A DNA stretch of 64,000 bases from RYN-133 sp963785425 (lineage in GTDB: Bacteria > Actinomycetota > Actinomycetes > Mycobacteriales > Jatrophihabitantaceae), in contig CAWAVG010000002.1 of the NCBI GenBank assembly GCA_963785425.1, positions 372,001 through 436,000 on the forward strand, read 5' to 3'. Both the position numbers and the translations under genes were made by a program. Below the pieces are notes generated by a model. It was not told the origin of the DNA and did not search any database. It was given only the letters and a program-made list of their open reading frames with translations. This document shows, piece by piece, positions 10,201 to 17,821 of the stretch (position 1 is its first letter; each line of letters starts with the position of its first letter).

Positions 10201-11457
10201 AGGGCCAGCAGGTCACGGTGAACGCACCGGCCGGCACGCAACAGCTCGGGTTCCTCGGTTCGGCGACGGGCGGCCCGAGCCAGGGGCTGACGACGCTGAC
10301 GTACTCCGACGGCAGTACGGCCCGCTACTGGCTCGGCCTGTCCGACTGGACGCTGAACGCGGGCAACAGCTCGCCCTCGTTCGGCAATGTCGACGCGGTA
10401 TCGACGACTTACCGCAACTGCGGCGGCTGCAGCAGCGGCCGTGACAACGTGGACACGCACCTGTTCAGCGCGGTGCTGCCGGTCGACGCGAGCAAGACGC
10501 TCCGTCGGTCACCCTGCCGAACGGGGCGAGCCAGGGTCAGCTGCACATGTTCTCGATCGGAACGTCGACAACGGCGCAGAGCGGGCCGATCATCACGTCG
10601 GTCAGCCGGACAGCGGCAGCTCCGGGTGACGCGTGACGATCAACGGCACCGGATTCGGCGCCACCCAAGGCAGCGGCCACGTCCACTTCATGGACGACGG
10701 CACCTCGTGGGGAGCCTCGGGCGATCCGGCGCTGCAGGTGACCAGCTGGAGCGACACGGCGATCAGCTTCACCGTGCCGACAGCTGCCAACGGTGCGCAG
10801 GTGTATCCCGGCTCGACCGCGATGATCACCGTTGTGACCCATGCCGGCGACACCTCCGACACCGCGGCGCTCGACATCGACCCGACTGCGAACCCGGCCG
10901 ACTACTACGACAACGTCGCGTACACGACGGACGGCAATCAGGGTTGCGGCAACTTCGACGGGCTGGGGTACAGCTACTCGGCGAAGACGCTGGCGGACGA
11001 CGGGTTCACGCCCGGCAACGCCGTCACCGTCGGCGGCCTGACCTACACGTGGCCGAACGCAACGGCATGCGAACCCGACAACATGCTCGCGTCGGGCCAG
11101 AAGATTCTCGTCAACGCGGCGGCGGGTGCCGGCAAGCTCGGTTTCCTCGGAGCGTCCGGCAACGGAAGCACGCAGGGGACGGTGACCATCACCTACACCG
11201 ACGGCACGTCCGACACGGCGCCGCTGTCGTTCACGGACTGGGCGCAGAACGCGGCGGTCGGGAACGTCACCGCCGCGACGATGCCGTACCGCAACGCGAG
11301 TGACGGCTCCCAGCAGGCGATCACGATGTACGTGTTCGCGGCCGAAGTGCCGGTGGACCCCGCCAAGACGGTGGCATCGGTGACGTTGCCGAGCGTGACC
11401 GACGACGTGAATTCGGGAGCGAGCATGCACATCTTCGCGCTGACGACGGGTGGCTAG
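7205..11457 (+). pseudogene. Secreted GH92 family glycosidase (alpha-mannosidase-like), five frameshifts as read
   Basis: A signal peptide and an Ala/Pro-rich linker lead into a GH92 catalytic region, with TFPGAIAPWGEVQWSPD, GYSYGDTSTTGYSLTHVSG, GWDIYHSL and ANSSTFIWEMLGMYPEN. GH92 enzymes are mostly exo-alpha-mannosidases. The first frame (7205) is good to about 9525. It then shifts at about 9527 (+1, GCGGC), 9693 (+1), 9740 (-1), 10504 (-1) and 10632 (-1). After correction the product would be 1417 residues: catalytic region, a NEW3-like segment, a beta domain, an IPT/TIG-like domain, and a second copy of the beta domain. No stop lies inside any corrected segment, so the damage is recent or a sequencing artefact. 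Confidence 0.8.
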
Positions 11458-11466
11458 TGTGGCAGC

Positions 11467-12078
11467 GTGCGCCTCGAGATCGGTGACGGCTGGGTCGATC
11501 TCGACCGTCCCAAGAACCCCAAGGCCCTGGTCGCACTGACTCACGGGGCGGGCGGCGGCGTGGCCACGAAGGACGTCCTCGCAGTACGTGACGCCGTGCT
11601 CGAGGCTGGTGGGGTCGTCGCGCTGGTCACGCAGCCGTTCCGCGTCGCGGGTCGCCGCACACCTCCGGCGCCGGGCCCTCAGGACGCGGCGTGGACAGGG
11701 ATGCTGCGCGCGCTGCGCAAACGGCGCGGGCTCGCCGGGTTGCCGCTGTTCGTCGGCGGGCGGTCGAACGGGGCGCGGGTCGCCTGTCGCACCGCCGACG
11801 CTCTCGGTGCGGTCGGCGTCGTCGGTCTCGCCTTTCCACTGCACCCGCCCGGTCGGCCCGAGAAGAGCAGGCTGGACGAGCTCGAACTGCCGTCCTGCCC
11901 CGTCCTCGTCGTGCAGGGTGATCGCGATCCGTTCGGCATGCCGCCGGCGGGACCGGGTCGCTCCGTCGAGGTGATCGCAGGCGCAGATCACAACCTCCGC
12001 AGCAGCACTGCGCACGTCGCCGAAATCGTCGTCCGGTTCGTGACATCGACGCTGCAGCGTGCAAATGTCGCGACATGA
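11467..12078 (+). CDS. Alpha/beta hydrolase, dienelactone-hydrolase/Tex30-like
   Basis: A 203-residue protein with LTHGAGGG (oxyanion loop), GGRSNGAR (nucleophile elbow, Ser in GRSNG), VVQGDRDPFG (acid) and GADHNL (catalytic His). The arrangement matches the small KANSL3/Tex30-type alpha/beta hydrolases. The substrate is unknown. GTG 11467 follows the GH92 stop by nine bases. Its end overlaps the next gene by four bases (ATGA), which suggests coupled translation with the acyl-CoA synthetase. Confidence 0.8.
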   Translation: MRLEIGDGWVDLDRPKNPKALVALTHGAGGGVATKDVLAVRDAVLEAGGVVALVTQPFRVAGRRTPPAPGPQDAAWTGMLRALRKRRGLAGLPLFVGGRSNGARVACRTADALGAVGVVGLAFPLHPPGRPEKSRLDELELPSCPVLVVQGDRDPFGMPPAGPGRSVEVIAGADHNLRSSTAHVAEIVVRFVTSTLQRANVAT

Positions 12079-13787
12079 GCAATGAGTTCCGCGACGCCCG
12101 CGACTTCCTGCAGAAACACCGGTCCGACTACCCGACGGCACGCCATGGCTTTCGCTGGCCGCGACCCGAACACTTCAACTTCGCGATCGACTGGTTCGAC
12201 GCCGTGCTCGCCGCAGAGACGCCCGATCAGGCCGCCCTGCGACTGATCGAGGCCGACGGCAGCGACGCGTCCTACACATTCGCGGAGCTGTCGGCGCGCT
12301 CCGACCAGGTCGCCGCCTGGCTGCGTTCCGAAGGCGTCGCCCGCGGGATGCGCGTGCTCGTGCTGCTCGGCAACCAGGTCGAACTCTGGGAGACGACGCT
12401 TGCGGCGATGAAGCTCGGCGCCGTCCTGATCCCGGCGACGACGCTGCTCGCACCGGCCGATCTGCGCGACCGGGTCGACCGCGGTCACGTCGGCGCTGTC
12501 ATCGCCCGGTCAGAGCTCGCACCGCGTTTCGACGACGTTCCCGGCTCATACCTGCGGGTCGCCGTCGGCGAACCGGTGCAGGGCTGGCTGCGCTACTCCG
12601 ACACCGCGACGAGCCTGCTCGACTTCAGCGTCGACGAGCCCACCCATGCCGACGAACCGCTGCTGCTCTACTTCACGTCGGGGACGACCGCACTGCCCAA
12701 GCTGGTCGAGCACACGCACACCAGCTACCCGATCGGGCACCTGTCGACGATGTACTGGATCGGGCTGCAGCCCGGAGACGTGCATCTCAACGTCTCAAGC
12801 CCCGGGTGGGCCAAGCACGCCTGGTCATGCGTGTTCGCCCCATGGATCGCGGGCGCGACGATCTGCCTGTTCAACTACGAACGCTTCGACGCCAAGGCCA
12901 TGCTCGACGTGCTGCGCGACGCGAAGGTGACGACGTTCTGCGCGCCGCCCACGGTGTGGCGGATGCTCATCCAGCAAGACCTCGCCGCGTGGAAGGACTC
13001 GTTGTCGCTGCGCGAGCTCGTCGGTGCCGGCGAGCCGCTCAACCCGGAAGTCATCGAGGCGGTGCGGCGCGGTTGGGCCATCACCATCCGCGACGGCTTC
13101 GGGCAGACCGAGACGTCGCTGCAGATCGGCAACTCACCCGGGCAGCAGCTCAAGCTCGGCTCCATGGGACGGCCGATGCCGGGGTTCTCCATCACGCTGG
13201 TCGACCCGATCACCGGTGAACCCGCGAGTGGTGCTTCGCGGGAGGGCGAGATCTGCGTCGACCTGTCGCCGGAACGCCCGGTCGGTCTGATGGTCGGCTA
13301 CCACGGCGACGACGAGCGCAACGACCTCGCATTCGCCGGCGGGCGCTACCACACCGGCGACGTCGCGACGGTCGACGACGAGGGCTACATCACCTACGTC
13401 GGCCGCACGGATGACGTGTTCAAGGCCAGCGACTACCGCATCTCGCCGTTCGAGCTCGAGAGCGTGCTGATCGAGCACCCCGCAGTCGCCGAGGCGGCCG
13501 TGGTTCCGGCACCGGACGAGCTGCGCCTCGCCGTCCCGAAGGCGTACGTGGTGCTCGTCGCCGGCGCCGAACCGTCGGAGCAACTCGCCGGTGACATCCT
13601 GCGGCACTGCCGCGAGCACCTCTCGCCGTACAACCGCATCCGCCGCCTGCAGTTCGCCGACCTGCCGAAGACGATCAGCGGCAAGATCCGCCGTGTCGAA
13701 CTGCGCGACGCGGAGCAGCAGGCCGTCGGGGCCCGTCCCGAAGGCGAGTACCGCGAGGAGGACTTCGCCGACCACCGTGGTCAATGA
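12075..13787 (+). CDS. AMP-binding acyl-CoA synthetase
   Basis: A 570-residue ANL-superfamily ligase that makes an acyl-CoA through an acyl-AMP. The P-loop-like LLYFTSGTTALPK, the GFGQTET motif, YHTGD and the C-terminal lysine region (KTISGKIRR) are all present. The overall form resembles medium-chain or acetoacetyl-type synthetases rather than long-chain FadD. The substrate cannot be told from sequence. It is translationally coupled to the preceding hydrolase. Confidence 0.9.
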   Translation: MSNEFRDARDFLQKHRSDYPTARHGFRWPRPEHFNFAIDWFDAVLAAETPDQAALRLIEADGSDASYTFAELSARSDQVAAWLRSEGVARGMRVLVLLGNQVELWETTLAAMKLGAVLIPATTLLAPADLRDRVDRGHVGAVIARSELAPRFDDVPGSYLRVAVGEPVQGWLRYSDTATSLLDFSVDEPTHADEPLLLYFTSGTTALPKLVEHTHTSYPIGHLSTMYWIGLQPGDVHLNVSSPGWAKHAWSCVFAPWIAGATICLFNYERFDAKAMLDVLRDAKVTTFCAPPTVWRMLIQQDLAAWKDSLSLRELVGAGEPLNPEVIEAVRRGWAITIRDGFGQTETSLQIGNSPGQQLKLGSMGRPMPGFSITLVDPITGEPASGASREGEICVDLSPERPVGLMVGYHGDDERNDLAFAGGRYHTGDVATVDDEGYITYVGRTDDVFKASDYRISPFELESVLIEHPAVAEAAVVPAPDELRLAVPKAYVVLVAGAEPSEQLAGDILRHCREHLSPYNRIRRLQFADLPKTISGKIRRVELRDAEQQAVGARPEGEYREEDFADHRGQ

Positions 13788-13806
13788 GCGTCGATAGAGT
13801 GGCGTG

Positions 13807-14331
13807 ATGGGTTTGCGGGTCGAGAGCCGGGTGCTGCCGGGCATCGGCGTGTGCCAGGAACTCGAGCTGCGCGACGGGCGCCGGGTCGGTGTCGTCACCC
13901 GCCGCGACGGTCACCGCGACATCGTCGTCTACGACGAGGACGGTGACGGCGCGGCCGCGACGATCTCCCTCGACGAGCGCGAGGCCGACGTCATCGCCGA
14001 GTTGCTCGGCGCTCCGCAACTGGTCGCGCGTCTTGCCGACCTGCAGCGCGGCGCCGACGAGTTGCTGACCGAGCAGTTGCCGATCGCCGCGGACTCGCCG
14101 TTCGCCGGACGCCCGCTCGGCGAGACGCAGGCCCGCACGCGCACCGGGGCGTCGATCGTGGCCGTGCTGCGCAGCGGAATGACGCATGCCTCGCCCGGCC
14201 CGGATTTCGTCTTCGCCGCGGGCGACCTCGTCGTCACCGTCGGCACCCGCGCGGGACTCGACCTCGTGGCCCGGATCCTGGCGGGATCGGCCGAGCGGGC
14301 CGCGAACCCCGCGCCGCCGGGAGACCGCTGA
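13807..14331 (+). CDS. Cation:proton antiporter regulatory subunit (KhtT-like, TrkA-C domain)
   Basis: A 174-residue cytoplasmic protein. Its C-terminal half is a TrkA-C (RCK_C) domain: SPFAGRPLGETQARTRTGAS, then FVFAAGDLVVTVGT. Such subunits gate CPA2 antiporters in response to nucleotides or pH. ATG 13807 is preferred over GTG 13804. The membrane subunit starts two bases after its stop, the usual KhtT-KhtU order. Confidence 0.88.
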   Translation: MGLRVESRVLPGIGVCQELELRDGRRVGVVTRRDGHRDIVVYDEDGDGAAATISLDEREADVIAELLGAPQLVARLADLQRGADELLTEQLPIAADSPFAGRPLGETQARTRTGASIVAVLRSGMTHASPGPDFVFAAGDLVVTVGTRAGLDLVARILAGSAERAANPAPPGDR

Positions 14332-14333
14332 TC

Positions 14334-15542
14334 GTGGCGCTGGCGTCCGGAGACGGCGGGGGCACCCACATCGCCCCTCTGCTCGTCGAACTCGGCGCCA
14401 TCCTGCTCGCCCTCGGCATCCTCGGACGCCTCGCCCGCTGGGCCCACATCCCGGTCGTGCCGCTGTATCTCGTCGCCGGGCTGTTCTTCGGTCAGGGCGG
14501 TCTGGTCTCGCTGTCGGCCAGTCAGGACTTCCTGCGCGTCAGTGCCGACATCGGTGTCGTGCTGCTGCTGGTCATGCTCGGTCTCGAGTACTCAGCCGCG
14601 GAACTCAAGTCGAGCCTGCGCACGCAGGCGCCGATCGGGGTCATCGACGGCGTGCTGAACGCGGCGCCCGGCGCGGCTGTCGCGCTGCTGGCCGGATGGG
14701 GTGCGCTTGCAGCGGTGACGCTCGCCGGCGTGACGTGGGTGTCGTCGTCGGGCGTGATCGCGAAGATGCTCGGCGATCTCGGACGGCTGGGCAACCGCGA
14801 GACCCCGGCGATCCTGGGCGTGCTCGTGATGGAAGACCTGATGATGGCGCTGTACCTGCCGTTGCTCACGGCGTTGCTCGCGGGCGGCGGTGCGGGCAGC
14901 GTGCTGCTCGCCGTCGGGGTCGCGCTCGGGACCGTCACCGTCGTCATCGTGGTCGCCACCCGCTTCGGCACCCACGTGACCCGACTGGTCGGGTCCGAGG
15001 ACCGCGAATCGCTGCTGCTGGGCGTGCTCGGGCTGACGCTGCTCGTCGCCGGCATCGCCGACCAGCTCAAGGTCTCGGCCGCCGTGGGCGCCTTCCTCGT
15101 CGGCATCGCCGTGTCGGGGACGGTCGCCGAGAACGCGGTTGAGTTGCTGGCGCCGTTGCGCGACCTGTTCGCCGCCGTGTTCTTCGTGACGTTCGGACTC
15201 TCGACCGCGGCCGGGACGCTGCTGCCGGTACTGCCGCTCGCCGTGCTGCTGACGGCACTGACCGCGCTGACCAAGTTCGCGACCGGCTATCTCGCCGCGC
15301 GCCGGTCGAAGGTCAAACGCCGGGGCCGTTGGCGTGCCGGCCTGGCGCTGATCCCGCGCGGCGAGTTCTCCGTCGTGATCGCCGCTCTCGCTGTCGGGGC
15401 GGGCGTCGACGCCCGCCTCGGACCGCTGACGGCGGCCTACGTGCTGCTCACGATCGTGCTGGCCGCCGCCGTCCAGAAGCTGCCGAACCGGCTGGCGGCC
15501 GCGGGTGCCGATCGGCGCGCGACCGCCCTTGCGTCGGAATGA
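14334..15542 (+). CDS. Monovalent cation:proton antiporter, CPA2 family (KhtU/KefB-like)
   Basis: A 402-residue polytopic membrane protein with about twelve hydrophobic segments, for example LLVELGAILLALGILG and VVLLLVMLGLEYSA. It contains conserved CPA2 features such as SSGVIAKML and IPRGEFSVVI. It probably exchanges K+ or Na+ for protons together with the preceding KhtT-like subunit. There is no C-terminal TrkA-N domain, in agreement with the separate regulatory gene. Confidence 0.9.
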   Translation: MALASGDGGGTHIAPLLVELGAILLALGILGRLARWAHIPVVPLYLVAGLFFGQGGLVSLSASQDFLRVSADIGVVLLLVMLGLEYSAAELKSSLRTQAPIGVIDGVLNAAPGAAVALLAGWGALAAVTLAGVTWVSSSGVIAKMLGDLGRLGNRETPAILGVLVMEDLMMALYLPLLTALLAGGGAGSVLLAVGVALGTVTVVIVVATRFGTHVTRLVGSEDRESLLLGVLGLTLLVAGIADQLKVSAAVGAFLVGIAVSGTVAENAVELLAPLRDLFAAVFFVTFGLSTAAGTLLPVLPLAVLLTALTALTKFATGYLAARRSKVKRRGRWRAGLALIPRGEFSVVIAALAVGAGVDARLGPLTAAYVLLTIVLAAAVQKLPNRLAAAGADRRATALASE

Positions 15543-15557
15543 TGCTGGGCGTGAGGC

Positions 15558-16134
15558 TCAGCGCCTGGCGCGGTTGAACACCTCGACGACCGGCTTCTGC
15601 ACCAGCATGTAGATGACGACGCCGGCCATGACGAGGTCGACGATGCCGAGGAAACCGCCCTTGAACAGCGAGATGAGCGAGAGGATCGCGATCAGTCCGC
15701 TCAGACCCAGCGCAACCTCCCTCGCCCGCTCCTTGAGCTGACGCAGCGCCACGCCCGACCAGATCGCGACGCCGCCGACGACGAGGTACAGGACGGCGAA
15801 GACGGCGAAGATCGCGCCCAGGCTGCTGATCGCGAACAGCAACAGCCCGCCGAGGATCGCCAAGCCCCCCATGATGAACATCAGCACCGACGCGGTCGTC
15901 ACCTGACCGGGAACCTGCCTGCCGTAGCCGTATCCGGGCGGCGGCGGGGGCGGCATGTTCGGCGGCTGGCCCTGCGGCTGCCACTGCTGGGGCGGCGGCC
16001 CCTGCGGGGGGCCCTGCGGCTGGGCCCTGCGGCGGGCCCTGCCACTGCTGCGGCGGCTGGCCCTGTGGCTGGCCCTGCCACGGCTGGCCTTGGGGTTGGC
16101 CCTGCGGCGGCTGGGGCGGCGGGTTGTAGGACAT
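15558..16134 (-). CDS. Proline/glutamine-rich small membrane protein (frameshift in the repeat)
   Basis: The uninterrupted part (15558-15956, 132 residues) has three or four membrane segments, including SVLMFIMGGLAILGGLLLF and IFAVFAVLYLVVGG. The start at ATG 16134 (MSYNPPPQPPQGQ) opens a QGQP-rich head in another frame. One extra base in CTGGGCCC (16022-16024), where the repeat elsewhere reads CTGGCCC, explains the break. Removing it gives a continuous protein of 191 residues that runs through PQQWQPQGQPPNMPPPPPPG. Proline-rich heads on small membrane proteins are common in actinobacteria. The function is unknown. Confidence 0.65.
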
Positions 16135-16238
16135 GTGGCCCTCCCAGGGGTCCGGGTCGTCTACCGGAAAATGACCTTAGAGGCAGCCGGGCTCTTCGGC
16201 TACCGGCGGCGTGCCACCGCCGCGGATTCGCCGGTGGA

Positions 16239-16718
16239 TCAGGCCGCGATCGGCGCGAACCGCGCGTTCGCGACGCGTGCCAGGTCGCCGGGTGCGAGTT
16301 CGAGTTGCAGCCCGCGCTTGCCCGCGGAGACGAACAGCGAGTCGAACCGCTCCGCCGAGGCGTCCACCACGACCGGCAACCGCGCCCGCTGCGCGATAGG
16401 GCTGATCCCGCCGACGACGTAGCCGGTCGCGCGGGCCGCCGCGGCCGGCTCGGCCAGGGCGCCGCGCTTGCCGCCGACCGCCGCCGCCAGCGCCTTGACG
16501 TCCAGCCGCCCGGCGACCGGAACCACCGCGCACACCAGCTTGCCGTCGACCAGCGCGATCAGCGTCTTGAAGATGCGGGCCGGGTCGATTCCGAGGGCGG
16601 CCGCGGCCTCGTCCCCGTAGGCCTCGGAGCGGGGGTCGTGGTCATAGGGGTGCAGTGTGAACGCGATCTTCGCCTTTGTCAGCAGCGCCGTCGCCGGGGT
16701 ACCGGTTGCCACGATCAT
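16239..16718 (-). CDS. ybaK: YbaK-type Cys-tRNA(Pro)/aminoacyl-tRNA deacylase
   Basis: A 159-residue single-domain protein of the YbaK/ProX editing family, which hydrolyses mischarged Cys-tRNA(Pro). Visible landmarks are KIAFTLHPYDHDP, the FKTLIALVDGKLVCAVVP strand-helix unit with the conserved lysine, and GGISPIAQR. ATG 16718 is clear. It is divergent from sigR, and the intervening DNA carries the sigR promoter. Confidence 0.9.
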   Translation of the reverse strand: MIVATGTPATALLTKAKIAFTLHPYDHDPRSEAYGDEAAAALGIDPARIFKTLIALVDGKLVCAVVPVAGRLDVKALAAAVGGKRGALAEPAAAARATGYVVGGISPIAQRARLPVVVDASAERFDSLFVSAGKRGLQLELAPGDLARVANARFAPIAA

Positions 16719-16728
16719 GACGGTAGCC

Positions 16729-16754
16729 GGAATGCCAGCGGTGCCGTCCTGGTT
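16729..16754 (+). promoter_or_regulatory. SigR-type (thiol-stress) promoter GGAAT-N18-GTT
   Basis: GGAAT at 16729-16733 and GTT at 16752-16754 are separated by exactly 18 bases, the consensus of SigR/SigH promoters in actinobacteria. It lies just upstream of the sigR reading frame. GTT ends eight bases before ATG 16763, so a transcript from here would be leaderless or nearly so and would start with the long SigR form. Confidence 0.8.
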
Positions 16755-16873
16755 CCACCGACATGATGGTGACCGCCGACCAGCCGAGCGTTCTCGGCGC
16801 GATCCGGGTGCTCCCGGGCCGCGCGATAGGCTCGACCTCCAGTACGTACGACAACGCGTACGAGAGGACGACG

Positions 16874-17470
16874 GTGGCTGAAGAGACGGTCGAACAACGC
16901 CGCGCCAGGTTCGAGCGCGACGCCTTGCCGTTCCTCGACCAGCTCTACGCCGCTGCCATGCGCATGACGCGCAACCCGTCCGACGCCGAGGATCTCGTCC
17001 AAGAGACCTTCGTGAAGGCCTTCGCGGCGTTTCACCAGTTCACCGAGGGCACCAACCTCAAGGCGTGGCTGTACCGCATCCTGACGAACACGTTCATCAA
17101 CAACTACCGCAAGAAGCAGCGCCAGCCGCAGGAGTCCAACGGCGAGAACGTCGAGGACTGGCAGTTGGCACGCGCCGAGTCGCACACGTCCAGCGGGTTG
17201 CGTTCGGCGGAGATGGAAGCGCTCGACCACCTGCCCGACTCAGACGTGAAGGACGCGCTGCAAGCGCTGCCCGAGGACTTCCGCCTCGCGGTGTACCTCG
17301 CTGACGTCGAGGGGTTCGCCTACAAGGAGATCGCCGAGATCATGGGCACCCCGATCGGGACGGTGATGTCGCGCCTGCACCGCGGTCGCAAGCAGTTGCA
17401 GAGCCTGCTGGCCGGGTACGCGCGCGAGCGCGGGCTCATCGCAGCGGGTTCGGGGGGCAACGAATCATGA
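16874..17470 (+). CDS. sigR: ECF sigma factor SigR/SigH (oxidative and thiol stress)
   Basis: A group 4 sigma factor with region 2 (RMTRNPSDAEDLVQETFVKA, NLKAWLYRILTNTFINNYRK) and region 4 (LPEDFRLAVYLADVEGFAYK, GTPIGTVMSRLHRGRKQL), very close to mycobacterial SigH and streptomycete SigR. GTG 16874, after the ribosome binding site GAGAGGA, gives 198 residues. The frame also opens at ATG 16763, giving 235 residues with a 37-residue extension. The stop overlaps the ATG of the zinc anti-sigma factor. The targets are expected to be thioredoxin, mycothiol and protein-quality genes. Confidence 0.93.
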   Translation: MAEETVEQRRARFERDALPFLDQLYAAAMRMTRNPSDAEDLVQETFVKAFAAFHQFTEGTNLKAWLYRILTNTFINNYRKKQRQPQESNGENVEDWQLARAESHTSSGLRSAEMEALDHLPDSDVKDALQALPEDFRLAVYLADVEGFAYKEIAEIMGTPIGTVMSRLHRGRKQLQSLLAGYARERGLIAAGSGGNES

Positions 17471-17757
17471 ACGGAATGGGCTTCGGTCCCGGCAACATCG
17501 ACTGCGAAGACGTCCTGTCCGAGCTCTATGTCTACATGGACGAAGAGACCGACGACGCGACGCGTGGACGCATTCGCCAGCACCTCGAGGCGTGCGCCCC
17601 GTGCCTGCGCCAATACGGCCTCGAGCAGGACGTACGCGCGCTCATCGCACGCTGCTGCGGCGGCGACCAGGCGCCGGCGAGCCTGCACCAGCGCATCCGG
17701 GTGCGGATCACCGAGCTCACGATCGAAACCGGCCAGCTGGAGTACCGCGCCGACTGA
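17467..17757 (+). CDS. rsrA: Zinc anti-sigma factor RsrA/RshA
   Basis: A 96-residue ZAS-family protein. C13, H39, C43 and C46 form the H-x3-C-x2-C zinc/thiol switch plus the upstream Cys. On disulfide stress these proteins lose zinc and release SigR. The ATGA overlap with sigR indicates translational coupling and near-equal production. A second in-frame ATG at 17476 is possible but less likely. Confidence 0.92.
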   Translation: MNGMGFGPGNIDCEDVLSELYVYMDEETDDATRGRIRQHLEACAPCLRQYGLEQDVRALIARCCGGDQAPASLHQRIRVRITELTIETGQLEYRAD

Positions 17758-17821
17758 CCGGTTCACCGGCACGCCGGCGGTTCAGCTCAGATCGGGCGCG
17801 CGCCGGCCGATGTAGCACCAT

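Noticed and set aside
9500..10650. Programmed frameshifting in the GH92 gene
   Set aside because: Five shifts of both signs without slippery heptamers or downstream structures do not resemble programmed sites.
15536..15558. GGAAT at 15536 as a second SigR promoter
   Set aside because: The triplet 18 bases downstream is CAG, not GTT, and no co-oriented gene follows.
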